Shown: piece after piece, positions 1 to 6,865 of the stretch
How positions within the stretch are numbered: the stretch's first letter is position 1
How the letters are laid out: each line of letters opens with the position of its first letter
NCBI GenBank assembly: GCA_900765525.1
Contig: CAAFRY010000312.1
Location: 1 to 14,713 of the forward strand
Reading direction: 5' to 3'
DNA length: 14,713 nucleotides
Source of the DNA: an uncultured Blautia sp.
Lineage (GTDB): Bacteria > Bacillota > Clostridia > Lachnospirales > Lachnospiraceae
Translations under genes and position numbers: made by a program
The notes under the pieces: generated by a model
The model's database searches: none
Told to the model about the DNA's origin: nothing
Seen by the model: only the letters and a program-made list of their open reading frames with translations

Positions 1-920
1 AAATAGCAGGAATATCTTTATATTATATCATAAGCTGGTTTTTTATCTACAGTTTTTTGGGATGGATATGGGAATCAGCTTATGTGTCTGTAAAGAAAAG
101 GAAGCTTGTAAACAGAGGCTTTATCAACGGTCCTTTATGTACTATTTACGGAGCGGGTGCCATGTTTGTCTACCTGCTTCTCAGGCCGGTACAAGGCAAT
201 CCGGTGCTTTTATATGTGGGAGGGGTGGTTTTGGCTACCTTGCTGGAATATATAACCGGATGGCTGATGGAGCATATTTTCCATACCAGGTGGTGGGATT
301 ACAGCAGCAAAAAATATAATCTCCACGGATACATATGTCTAAGCTCGTCCCTGGCCTGGGGCGGTTTTACCCTGCTGCTGTTTTATGTATTACAGCCATT
401 TGTCTCCTGGATTACAGGTCTGTATCCCGTAAGAATCGGAAAAATTATAGATGGGATAATTGCTGTATTATATGCAGCGGACTTTACGGTTTCCGCCTCT
501 GCGGCCTTCGGTCTTTCCAAAACCTTTGAAAAAGCGGAGGATATGCTGGAGGAGCTGGTTCTCTATATTCAGAGTACCAAACTGTATGAAACCAGGGAAG
601 AGATTCGGGGAAAGCTGGAAACTCTGCCAGGCTATATCAGGTATCAGGATACCAGAGAGAGGCTTGGGATGAAGAAGCAGGAGCTGTTGGAACGCTTTGA
701 GGCCAGAAGAAAAGAAGGCCTTCTTCCGGATTGGGAATCCTACGGGAAAATGAAGCAGGAGCTGGAACAGCGAATGGACGAGTTCACAGAGAAGTGGATA
801 GAGCTAAGGAAAAAACAGAATGTAATCAAAAAACGTATGGTCTATGCGTATCCTGATTTGAAGAAACATTTTCTCCGTTACAGAGAAAAGCATCAGGAGA
901 AAAAGACCAAAGGAGAATAA
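1..920 (+). CDS. CmpB-like putative ABC-transporter permease (5' end outside window)
   Basis: Membrane protein of the family annotated as putative ABC transporter permease (ABC_trans_CmpB, PF06541); its biochemical role is not established. The reading frame is open from base 3 to the stop at 918-920, about 305 residues. The TTG at 57 is probably not the start, because the residues encoded before it (about 3-56, including SWFFIYSFLGWIWES across the junction) match the conserved hydrophobic N-terminus I expect for this family, so the gene begins left of the window. NRGFINGP and the spaced hydrophobic segments over the next 100 residues (GWLMEHIF between two of them) fit the family. The last 110 or so residues are charged and helical, rich in K, E and R, probably a cytoplasmic coiled coil. 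The stop codon lies inside a perfect hairpin 47 bases before rnfC. No ATPase partner is visible. Family call from recognition only. Confidence 0.75.
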   Translation, partial: IAGISLYYIISWFFIYSFLGWIWESAYVSVKKRKLVNRGFINGPLCTIYGAGAMFVYLLLRPVQGNPVLLYVGGVVLATLLEYITGWLMEHIFHTRWWDYSSKKYNLHGYICLSSSLAWGGFTLLLFYVLQPFVSWITGLYPVRIGKIIDGIIAVLYAADFTVSASAAFGLSKTFEKAEDMLEELVLYIQSTKLYETREEIRGKLETLPGYIRYQDTRERLGMKKQELLERFEARRKEGLLPDWESYGKMKQELEQRMDEFTEKWIELRKKQNVIKKRMVYAYPDLKKHFLRYREKHQEKKTKGE

Positions 921-943
921 TCAGACGCAGCCCGTCTGATTAT
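917..943 (+). other. Perfect 11-bp hairpin between CmpB-like gene and rnfC
   Basis: Bases 917-927 (ATAATCAGACG) pair without mismatch with 933-943 (CGTCTGATTAT) around a 5-base loop. The left arm includes the stop codon at 918-920. No T-run follows on either strand, so it is not a standard rho-independent terminator. It ends about 9 bases before the AAAGGAGGG ribosome binding site of rnfC, so it may act as an mRNA processing or 5'-stabilising element for the rnf transcript. That role is inference. Confidence 0.6.
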
Positions 944-967
944 CATAGATAAAGGAGGGACTAGAAT

Positions 968-2290
968 ATGGCGTTTTTAACCTTTAGGGGTGGCGTTCAT
1001 CCTTATGACGGAAAAGAACTGTCAAAAGAAAAGCCTGTCCGGGAGCTGCTTCCCGGCAAAGAACTGGTTTATCCTTTGTCACAGCACATCGGGGCTCCGG
1101 CCAAACCGATAGTGGCAAAGGGCGATAAAGTTTTGGTAGGACAGGTGATTGCAGAAATGGGCGGCTTTGTTTCTGCTCCGATTCATGCTTCCGTATCCGG
1201 AACCGTGAAGGAATTGAAAAAAGTCAGAAATAACGTAGGGGCCATGGTAGATGCCATTGTCATTGAAAATGATGAAAAGTATGAAACCGTGGAGTTTCAG
1301 AAGGCAGACTCTCTGGAGGCACTGTCTAAGGAGGAGATTATCAGCCGCATTAAGGACGGCGGCGTGGTAGGTATGGGAGGCGCCGGCTTCCCCACCCATG
1401 TAAAGCTGTCTCCAAAGGAGCCGGAGAAAATTGAATATGTATTGGTAAACGGCGCTGAGTGTGAGCCTTATCTGACTTCGGACTACAGACGTATGCTGGA
1501 ACAGCCGGATTGGATTATCGGCGGTCTGAAATGCATTCTGAAGCTGTTTGACAATGCAAAAGGTTATATATGTATTGAAGATAACAAGCCGGATTGTATT
1601 GCAAAGATGACAGAGCTGGTAAAGGACGAGCCCAGAATTCAGGTAAGCACTTTAAAGACTAAGTACCCACAGGGAGCAGAACGCTGTCTTATCAATGCGG
1701 TCAGCGGAAGAGAGATAAATTCCTCTATGCTGCCGGCAGATGCAGGCTGTGTTGTAGATAATATCGATACAGTATGCGCTATTTACCGGGCAGTTATGTG
1801 GGGAGAGCCTGTTATGGACCGTATTGTAACCGTAACAGGAGACGCTGTGGCAGACCCTTCTAATTTCCAGGCGAAAGTGGGAACCTGCTTTGCAGAGCTT
1901 CTGGAAGCAGCGGGAGGACTGAAAAACCCGGCGGAGAAAATCATTTCCGGCGGTCCTATGATGGGCTTCGCTATGTTTGATTATCATGTTCCGGTGGTAA
2001 AGACCTCTTCGGCTATGCTGTGTATGACAAAGGATGAGGTTTCCGCTGCAGAGCCTTCTGCCTGCATCAATTGCGGAAGATGTGTCAGTGCCTGTCCGGC
2101 CAGATTGGTTCCATCCAGACTGGCTACTTATTCAGAGCATGGACAGGAAGAACTGTTTGTAAAGTATGACGGGATGGAGTGTGTGGAGTGCGGCTGCTGC
2201 AGCTATGTCTGTCCTGCAAAACGGCCTTTGACACAGTCTATGCGTTCCATGCGGAAAATTGTTCTGGCAAACCGCAGAAAACCGAAATAG
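968..2290 (+). CDS. rnfC: Rnf complex subunit C (NADH-side subunit)
   Basis: Peripheral cytoplasmic subunit of the Rnf complex, where electrons from reduced ferredoxin, passed through the membrane subunits, reach NAD+. The 440 residues are normal for the clostridial short form, without the long C-terminal repeats of some proteobacterial RnfC. The N-terminal part has the biotinyl/barrel-sandwich look (GGFVSAPIHASVSGTVKEL). Next comes the glycine-rich nucleotide/flavin segment GGVVGMGGAGFPTHVKL at about residues 130-146 and the conserved NGAECEPY. Two [4Fe-4S] motifs lie near the C-terminus: CINCGRCVSACP and CVECGCCSYVCP. The ATG at 968 follows AAAGGAGGG with good spacing. It is the first gene of the rnfCDGEAB order known from Acetobacterium and Clostridium. 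The gap to rnfD is 12 bases and holds only a ribosome binding site. I see no convincing promoter directly upstream; transcription may start in or before the CmpB-like gene. Confidence 0.97.
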   Translation: MAFLTFRGGVHPYDGKELSKEKPVRELLPGKELVYPLSQHIGAPAKPIVAKGDKVLVGQVIAEMGGFVSAPIHASVSGTVKELKKVRNNVGAMVDAIVIENDEKYETVEFQKADSLEALSKEEIISRIKDGGVVGMGGAGFPTHVKLSPKEPEKIEYVLVNGAECEPYLTSDYRRMLEQPDWIIGGLKCILKLFDNAKGYICIEDNKPDCIAKMTELVKDEPRIQVSTLKTKYPQGAERCLINAVSGREINSSMLPADAGCVVDNIDTVCAIYRAVMWGEPVMDRIVTVTGDAVADPSNFQAKVGTCFAELLEAAGGLKNPAEKIISGGPMMGFAMFDYHVPVVKTSSAMLCMTKDEVSAAEPSACINCGRCVSACPARLVPSRLATYSEHGQEELFVKYDGMECVECGCCSYVCPAKRPLTQSMRSMRKIVLANRRKPK

Positions 2291-2302
2291 GAGGAGAAAG
2301 TC

Positions 2303-3262
2303 ATGAGTGAATTATTACATGTATCATCTTCCCCTCATGTCAGGTCGAAGGTGGACACCAGCAGTATTATGCTTACCGTTATCCTGGCGTTGCTGCCAGC
2401 AGCATTATTCGGAGTTTATAATTTCGGACCAAACGCCCTTCTGCTGATTCTGGTAACTATTGCCACCTGTGTGGCTACAGAAGGGATTTATGAAAAAATC
2501 GTACATAAGAAACTTACCATAAAAGATTACAGTGCAGTAGTAACAGGACTTTTGCTGGCGCTGAACCTGCCTCCAAAGGCTCCCTGGTGGATTGCAGTAA
2601 TCGGCGGTGTGTTTGCTATCTTAGTGGTGAAGCAGCTTTTTGGCGGCCTGGGCCAGAATATCATGAACCCGGCTCTGGGAGCCAGATGCTTCCTGTTGAT
2701 TTCCTTTACCGGAAGAATGACTGACTTTACAGTGCCGGGAAGCGCCTGGGGAAATATTGTGGACACAGTGTCAGGGGCAACCCCATTGGCTGCCATGAAG
2801 GCAGGAGAGAGCGTGGATTTGCTGAGTCTGTTTATCGGAAATGTACAGGGAACCATCGGAGAAACTTCTGCCCTGGCTCTTTTAATCGGTGCAGCTATAC
2901 TGCTGGCCAGGGGCATTATTGATGTCAGGATTCCATTGACCTATATTGGAACCTTTGCTGTATTTGTACTTATCTTTGGCGGACACGGACTGGATTTTTA
3001 TTATCTGCTGTGCCAGCTCTGCGGCGGCGGTCTTATGCTGGGCGCCTGGTTTATGGCCACAGATTACGTTACTACCCCTATTACTAAGACTGGACAGATT
3101 GTCTACGGGGTGTGCCTGGGTATCTTTACAGGTCTTTTCCGTATTTTCGGAGGTTCTGCAGAAGGTGTATCCTACGCTATTATTTTCTGCAACCTGTTAG
3201 TGCCTATTATTGAGAAATTCACAATGCCCAAAGCCTTCGGAAAAGGAGGTAAGAAAGCATGA
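2303..3262 (+). CDS. rnfD: Rnf complex subunit D (membrane flavoprotein)
   Basis: Integral membrane subunit of Rnf, homologous to NqrB, which carries electrons through the membrane on flavins. The 319 residues contain many hydrophobic segments (roughly 22-58, 76-112, 185-230 and 235-300). The covalent-FMN motif SGAT is at residues 157-160; the threonine codon is 2780-2782, and in this family an ApbE-type transferase attaches FMN to that threonine through a phosphoester bond. The N-terminal SSSPHVRS and the GGLGQNIMNPALGAR segment are conserved RnfD features. The ATG at 2303 follows AGGAGGAGAAAG. The stop overlaps the rnfG start by four bases (ATGA, 3259-3262), which implies translational coupling. 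Confidence 0.97.
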   Translation: MSELLHVSSSPHVRSKVDTSSIMLTVILALLPAALFGVYNFGPNALLLILVTIATCVATEGIYEKIVHKKLTIKDYSAVVTGLLLALNLPPKAPWWIAVIGGVFAILVVKQLFGGLGQNIMNPALGARCFLLISFTGRMTDFTVPGSAWGNIVDTVSGATPLAAMKAGESVDLLSLFIGNVQGTIGETSALALLIGAAILLARGIIDVRIPLTYIGTFAVFVLIFGGHGLDFYYLLCQLCGGGLMLGAWFMATDYVTTPITKTGQIVYGVCLGIFTGLFRIFGGSAEGVSYAIIFCNLLVPIIEKFTMPKAFGKGGKKA

Positions 3263-3870
3263 AAAAGAATACGATTATAAAAGATACTATCATTCTGACT
3301 TTGATTACTCTGGTGGCAGGAGGGCTTTTAGGGCTGGTTTATGAAATTACCAAGGCGCCCATTGCCCAGCAGGAGGAAATGGCAAAGCAGGAAGCCTACA
3401 AAGCAGTTTTTGAGGATGCAGACTCTTTTGAGGTCTGCGTGGAAGCCGATGATGCAGACATTGCCAAATATCTGGCGGATAACGGCTTTACAGCCCAGAC
3501 CGTCAATGAAGTGATGGAGGCCAAGGACGCTTCCGGAGAAACTTTGGGTTATGCCTTTAACATGACTACCTCCGAAGGTTATGGCGGAGATATTGTGTTC
3601 TCCATGGGAGTGCGTCTGGACGGAACCTTAAACGGCATTTCTCTTTTAACTTTAAATGAGACGGCAGGTCTGGGCATGAATGCAGACAAGCCGGAATTTA
3701 AGGACCAGTATCAGGATAAAAATGTAGAGTCCTTTGAAGTGACAAAGACAGGGGCAGCAGCGGATAACGAAATCAATGCTATCAGCGGTGCCACCATTAC
3801 CTCCAACGCTGTTACCGGAGGCGTAAATGCAGGACTTTGTGCGTTTAACTATGTAAAGGAGGGAAATTAA
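3259..3870 (+). CDS. rnfG: Rnf complex subunit G (FMN-binding)
   Basis: Single-pass membrane subunit of Rnf, homologous to NqrC, with an FMN domain outside the cytoplasm. Of its 203 residues, about 9-29 form the one transmembrane segment, and the rest is an acidic extracytoplasmic domain. The FMN attachment motif SGATITS lies at about 176-182, with T179 the expected covalently modified residue. NETAGLGMNA at about 133-142 is also typical of FMN_bind domains. The start overlaps the rnfD stop (ATGA), and an AAGGAGGT site precedes it inside rnfD. The stop is one base before the rnfE ATG, so the three genes are tightly coupled. Confidence 0.96.
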   Translation: MKKNTIIKDTIILTLITLVAGGLLGLVYEITKAPIAQQEEMAKQEAYKAVFEDADSFEVCVEADDADIAKYLADNGFTAQTVNEVMEAKDASGETLGYAFNMTTSEGYGGDIVFSMGVRLDGTLNGISLLTLNETAGLGMNADKPEFKDQYQDKNVESFEVTKTGAAADNEINAISGATITSNAVTGGVNAGLCAFNYVKEGN

Positions 3871-3871
3871 G

Positions 3872-4576
3872 ATGAAAGAAAATACACCTTTAGAGCGTCT
3901 GTATAACGGTCTCATCAAAGAAAACCCGACTTTCGTGCTGGTACTGGGTATGTGTCCTACGCTGGCAGTTACAACGGCGGCTATTAACGGTATTGGTATG
4001 GGACTTACCACAACAGCAGTACTGGCCATGTCCAACTTGTTTATCTCCCTTTTGAGAAACGTGATTCCGGACAAAGTGCGTATGCCTGCTTATATTGTGG
4101 TAGTTGCTTCCTTCGTAACCATTGTGCAGCTCCTTCTGCAGGGCTTTATCCCAAGCCTGTACGATTCTCTGGGATTGTACATTCCTCTTATCGTAGTAAA
4201 CTGTATCATCCTGGGAAGAGCAGAATCCTATGCTTCTAAAAACGGCCCTGTGGCTTCTATTTTCGACGGTATTGGTATGGGCCTTGGATTTACCATGTCC
4301 ATCACCATTCTGGCAGCTTTCCGTGAGCTGATTGGCGCAGGTACCTTGTTTGGTTTCCAGATAATGCCAGGAAGCTATGAACCGGCTACTATTTTCATTC
4401 TGGCACCGGGAGCTTTCTTTGTGCTGGCCTTTCTGGCTGCTATCCGGGCCAGGATTATGGAGAAAAAGCCAAAAGAAGAGCAGAAACCGGTACATTGTAT
4501 GGAAGGCGGCTGTGCTTCTTGCTCCAACAAGGGCTGCAGCGGAAAATTTTATGACAATACAGAAGTAAAGAAGTAG
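3872..4576 (+). CDS. rnfE: Rnf complex subunit E, with a cysteine-rich tail
   Basis: Polytopic membrane subunit of Rnf, homologous to NqrD. It pairs with RnfA in inverted topology, and together they hold an intramembrane iron-sulfur centre. The expected conserved cysteines are seen: C28 in LGMCPT and C111 in NCIILGRAESYA. The core of about 195 residues is normal. After the last hydrophobic segment comes a charged stretch (MEKKPKEEQKP) and then a tail with four cysteines, C209, C214, C217 and C222 (spacing C-x4-C-x2-C-x4-C, with a histidine before the first). The tail is probably cytoplasmic or at the membrane face, and its role is unknown. The gene starts one base after the rnfG stop; its ribosome binding site AAGGAGGG is inside rnfG. 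Thirteen bases separate it from rnfA. Confidence 0.96.
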   Translation: MKENTPLERLYNGLIKENPTFVLVLGMCPTLAVTTAAINGIGMGLTTTAVLAMSNLFISLLRNVIPDKVRMPAYIVVVASFVTIVQLLLQGFIPSLYDSLGLYIPLIVVNCIILGRAESYASKNGPVASIFDGIGMGLGFTMSITILAAFRELIGAGTLFGFQIMPGSYEPATIFILAPGAFFVLAFLAAIRARIMEKKPKEEQKPVHCMEGGCASCSNKGCSGKFYDNTEVKK

Positions 4577-4589
4577 GGAGGAGAAGACA

Positions 4590-5165
4590 ATGAAGGAATT
4601 ATTGATTATTGCAGTCGGAGCAGCGGTTGTAAACAACGTTGTCTTGAGCCAGTTTTTGGGGCTGTGTCCTTTCTTCGGTGTTTCCAAGAAAATTGAAACA
4701 GCGGCAGGAATGGGCGGTGCGGTTATTTTCGTTATCACCCTTGCTTCTCTGGTTACAAGCCTGGTTTACCAGTTTATTTTAAGTCCGTTGAATATGAGCT
4801 ACATGCAGACTATTGTATTTATCCTGGTAATCGCAGCCCTGGTACAGTTCGTGGAAATGTTCCTGAAAAAGGCAATGCCTGCCCTGTATCAGAGTCTTGG
4901 TGTTTACCTTCCGCTGATTACCACCAACTGTGCAGTTTTAGGTGTTGCCCTCAATAATGTACAGTATGAGTACAATGTTCTGCAGGGTGTGGTATACGGA
5001 TTTTCCACTGCTTTAGGCTTTACCATTTCTATTATTTTAATGGCAGGTCTGAGGGAAAAAATGGAGTACAATGATGTTCCTAAATATTTCCAGGGATTTC
5101 CTCATGTGCTTCTTACCGCCGGACTGATGGCAATTGCCTTTTTCGGCTTTTCAGGAATAATATAA
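4590..5165 (+). CDS. rnfA: Rnf complex subunit A
   Basis: Polytopic membrane subunit of Rnf, homologous to NqrE and paralogous to RnfE. It has 191 residues, the usual length, with about six hydrophobic segments. The conserved cysteines that complete the intramembrane iron-sulfur site with RnfE are present: C26 in LGLCPFFGVS and C114 in TTNCAVLGVAL. ATG at 4590 follows GGAGGAGAAG. The gap to rnfB is 13 bases and contains GGAGG. Confidence 0.97.
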   Translation: MKELLIIAVGAAVVNNVVLSQFLGLCPFFGVSKKIETAAGMGGAVIFVITLASLVTSLVYQFILSPLNMSYMQTIVFILVIAALVQFVEMFLKKAMPALYQSLGVYLPLITTNCAVLGVALNNVQYEYNVLQGVVYGFSTALGFTISIILMAGLREKMEYNDVPKYFQGFPHVLLTAGLMAIAFFGFSGII

Positions 5166-5178
5166 GGAGGCATAAAAT

Positions 5179-5967
5179 ATGGTAACAGGTATTATCATTG
5201 CGGCAGTCCTTGTAGGCGGCGTAGGTCTCTTTATTGGACTTTTCCTGGGGATTGCCGGAAAGAAATTTGCAGTAGAGGTAGATGAAAAAGAAATCCTGGT
5301 AAGGGAAGCCCTTCCGGGAAATAACTGCGGCGGCTGCGGTTATCCGGGCTGTGACGGTCTGGCTGCGGCTATTGCCAAAGGTGAGGCACCGGTAAATGCA
5401 TGTCCTGTAGGCGGGGCGGCAGCGGCGGCCAAAATCGGTGAGATTATGGGACAGGAAGCAGGGGAAACAAAGCGGATGACTGCTTTCGTAAAATGTGCTG
5501 GAGACTGTGAGAAAGCAGGACAGAGCTATGAATACACCGGAGTACAGGATTGCCAGATGACTGCCCTTATGCAGAACGGAGGTTCTAAGGCCTGCTCCTA
5601 TGGCTGTCTGGGTTACGGCTCCTGCGTTAAGGCATGTCCTTTTGACGCTATTCATATCATCAACGGCATTGCCGTAGTGGACAAGGAAAAATGTAAAGCC
5701 TGCGGAAAATGTGTGGCCCAGTGTCCTAAGAAGCTTATTGAGCTGATTCCTTATGACCAAAAACAGGCTGTGGCTTGCAGCTCCAAAGATAAAGGAAAAG
5801 CAGTCATGAGCGCCTGTGAAGTAGGATGTATCGGCTGTAGAAAATGCGTAAAAGAGTGTCCTAAGGAAGCCATTACAGTTGTGGACAACGTAGCCCACAT
5901 TGATTCAGAAAAATGTATCAATTGCGGCAAGTGCAAAGCCACCTGCCCAAGGAAAATCATTGTATAA
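5179..5967 (+). CDS. rnfB: Rnf complex subunit B (ferredoxin-like)
   Basis: Electron entry subunit of Rnf, thought to accept electrons from reduced ferredoxin at the cytoplasmic face. The 262 residues begin with one transmembrane segment (about 4-26). The RnfB-type Fe-S domain follows with C50, C53, C58 and C75 in NNCGGCGYPGC...NACP. The rest is ferredoxin-like: an irregular set C139, C143, C149, C153; regular CxxCxxCxxxCP sets at 172-182, 217-227 and 246-256. Extra cysteines are C106, C110, C125, C200 and C213. That leaves room for about five or six clusters, in line with the multi-cluster RnfB of acetogens. The protein ends six residues after the last cluster cysteine. It is the last gene of the rnf set and is followed by a strong terminator about 65 bases on. 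Confidence 0.97.
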   Translation: MVTGIIIAAVLVGGVGLFIGLFLGIAGKKFAVEVDEKEILVREALPGNNCGGCGYPGCDGLAAAIAKGEAPVNACPVGGAAAAAKIGEIMGQEAGETKRMTAFVKCAGDCEKAGQSYEYTGVQDCQMTALMQNGGSKACSYGCLGYGSCVKACPFDAIHIINGIAVVDKEKCKACGKCVAQCPKKLIELIPYDQKQAVACSSKDKGKAVMSACEVGCIGCRKCVKECPKEAITVVDNVAHIDSEKCINCGKCKATCPRKIIV

Positions 5968-6032
5968 GGAGATTCCCTGGAAAAGCAGGCAGACAGGTTG
6001 AAAATCTGATGTAAAAACTTAAGAAGTGATTG

Positions 6033-6080
6033 AAAGGAACAAGGCATGCAGGAGTGATACCTGGGCCTTGTTCCTTTTTT
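6033..6080 (+). terminator. Rho-independent terminator of the rnf operon
   Basis: AAAGGAACAAGGC (6033-6045) pairs with GCCTTGTTCCTTT (6065-6077), with an additional CAGG/CCTG pairing inside the loop, and a run of six T at 6075-6080. It lies 65 bases after the rnfB stop. Read on the minus strand it lacks a good T-run (only TTT), so it mainly serves the + strand. Confidence 0.9.
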
Positions 6081-6083
6081 ATG

Positions 6084-6119
6084 ACAATAGGCGGTTCGTA
6101 AAATGTACCAGCCTATTGT
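6084..6119. other. Inverted repeat at the 3' end of the gene remnant
   Basis: ACAATAGGC (6084-6092) pairs exactly with GCCTATTGT (6111-6119), and an inner GGT/ACC pairing (6093-6095 with 6107-6109) lengthens the stem around one unpaired base. The stop codon of the minus-strand remnant (TAG, 6113-6115) lies in one arm. No T-run of useful length follows on either strand. It could be a decayed terminator of the lost minus-strand gene. Confidence 0.5.
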
Positions 6120-6256
6120 TTAAACCATTGGTTTGCAAAATCTGCAACAGCCGGAATCATATCTTTTCTGTTTGCTAAAAGCACATCTGCGCCTCTGCCT
6201 ACAATCACACAATTTCCCTGGCCTGCTATTTTTTTAATTATGTTATGTTGTGCTGT
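6113..6256 (-). pseudogene. Remnant resembling a cytidylate-kinase-like protein
   Basis: An open frame runs on the minus strand from a TAG at 6113-6115. Its last 45 or so residues include AQHNIIKKIAGQGNCVIVGR directly followed by GADVLLANR. That resembles the central segment of cytidylate-kinase-like proteins (PF13189), which typically read AQ..II..IA..G.CVIVGR.ADY.L. After ANR the sequence should continue for about 100 residues but stops after about 15 unrelated-looking ones. Upstream (before about base 6256) the frame passes into a GC-rich palindromic stretch with no P-loop start or GSGGR-like motif. Both ends of the domain are therefore missing, and the piece is best read as a broken gene. 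The family assignment rests on one motif block, so it is a moderate call; the fragment length is approximate. Confidence 0.55.
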
Positions 6257-6338
6257 TAAAACCTCAACGGCAAATAGAAATGATTCTCCATCGCTTCTCC
6301 CGTCGGCCCGCCCACATCCCTCCCGTCCGCCATACTCA

Positions 6339-6406
6339 GGTTTGTCCCACCAGTCCTCATTCCGGCGAATTCTGTCTGAGCCGGAGGAGGACTGGTGGGA
6401 GAAACC
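6339..6406. repeat. Long imperfect palindrome in gene-free region
   Basis: Left arm 6339-6366 and right arm 6380-6406 are near-perfect reverse complements: GGTTT, one mismatch, TCCCACCAGTCCTC (14 pairs), a small asymmetric bulge (AT against G on the + strand right arm), then TCCGGC, with a 13-base loop at 6367-6379. About 25 base pairs form in all. The stretch is more GC-rich than its surroundings and no gene explains it. No T-run follows on either strand, so it is not a terminator. It might be a small palindromic or MITE-like element; only one copy is in this window. Confidence 0.7.
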
Positions 6407-6420
6407 GTCCCTGCCTGCAT

Positions 6421-6449
6421 TTGCATTTTCCCCCCTTCTATGATAAGAT
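6421..6449 (+). promoter_or_regulatory. Possible sigma-A promoter for the NusG_II-ruvB unit
   Basis: TTGCAT (6421-6426) and TAAGAT (6444-6449) are spaced by 17 bases, each matching four of six consensus positions. It lies 30 bases before the ATG at 6479, the right place for the first gene of the downstream unit. The match is modest. Confidence 0.4.
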
Positions 6450-6478
6450 AAGTCACAGTGAATCAACCAGGAGGAAAG

Positions 6479-6856
6479 ATGAAAAAGCGAGATTTTATCC
6501 TTATAGGGGTGGTACTGGTACTGGCCCTTCTCTTATGGCTGCTTCCCAGGGCTCTGGGATTTTTTTCTGTCCAGGGAGAAAAGCAGGTGAGAATCACCGT
6601 GGAGGGTGAGCTGTACGGAATCTATGATTTACAGGAAGAGCAGACCATAGAAATCAATGACAGCAATCTATGTCGGATACAGGATGGGGAAGTGAATATG
6701 ACAGAGGCGGATTGTCCGGACAAGCTTTGTATGCACCAGGGCCCCATTAGCATTTCAGGGGAGACCATAGTGTGCCTTCCCAATAAAGTGGTCATTGAGA
6801 TTGTGGGAAAGGACGAAAAAGATGGCGGCAGCCAGATAGACGGCATGGCCCGGTGA
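6479..6856 (+). CDS. NusG domain II-containing membrane-anchored protein
   Basis: Small protein of 125 residues with an N-terminal membrane anchor (about 6-25, ILIGVVLVLALLLWLLP) and a NusG_II domain (PF07009) that would face the outside. The signature is at about 80-107: DCPDKLCMHQGPIS, then TIVCLPNKVVIEI. The two cysteines in CPDKLC and the one in VCLPNK are conserved in the family. It is not the transcription factor NusG; the function is unknown. Similar genes accompany Rnf-type and flavin-based electron transfer loci in Firmicutes (EetA in the Listeria locus, as I recall). I chose the ATG at 6479 because AGGAGGAAAG directly precedes it; a longer GTG start at 6458 would put that site inside the gene. 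The Gx-like gene follows after 9 bases. Confidence 0.85.
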   Translation: MKKRDFILIGVVLVLALLLWLLPRALGFFSVQGEKQVRITVEGELYGIYDLQEEQTIEINDSNLCRIQDGEVNMTEADCPDKLCMHQGPISISGETIVCLPNKVVIEIVGKDEKDGGSQIDGMAR

Positions 6857-6865
6857 CAGGAGAAG

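Noticed and set aside
57..59. TTG as the start of the CmpB-like gene
   Set aside because: The frame stays open to the left edge and the upstream residues match the hydrophobic N-terminus expected for the family, so the true start is outside the window.
3890..4738. A 282-codon open frame on the minus strand opposite rnfE and rnfA
   Set aside because: It lies wholly opposite two well-recognised genes, has no family resemblance, and its composition (many H, N, S, Q) is that of an antisense shadow. Similar long antisense frames at 8179-8997 and 11943-12779 were rejected for the same reason.
6280..6300. A Fur-like operator around AAATGATTCTC upstream of the NusG_II gene
   Set aside because: Only a short partial match to the Fur box, with no symmetry over the full site, and about 180 bases from the next start codon.
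6250..6609. Open frames on the + strand across the gene-free region and into the NusG_II gene (also 6240-6443)
   Set aside because: No recognisable similarity; the composition reflects the GC-rich palindrome, and the second half is out of frame within a recognised gene.
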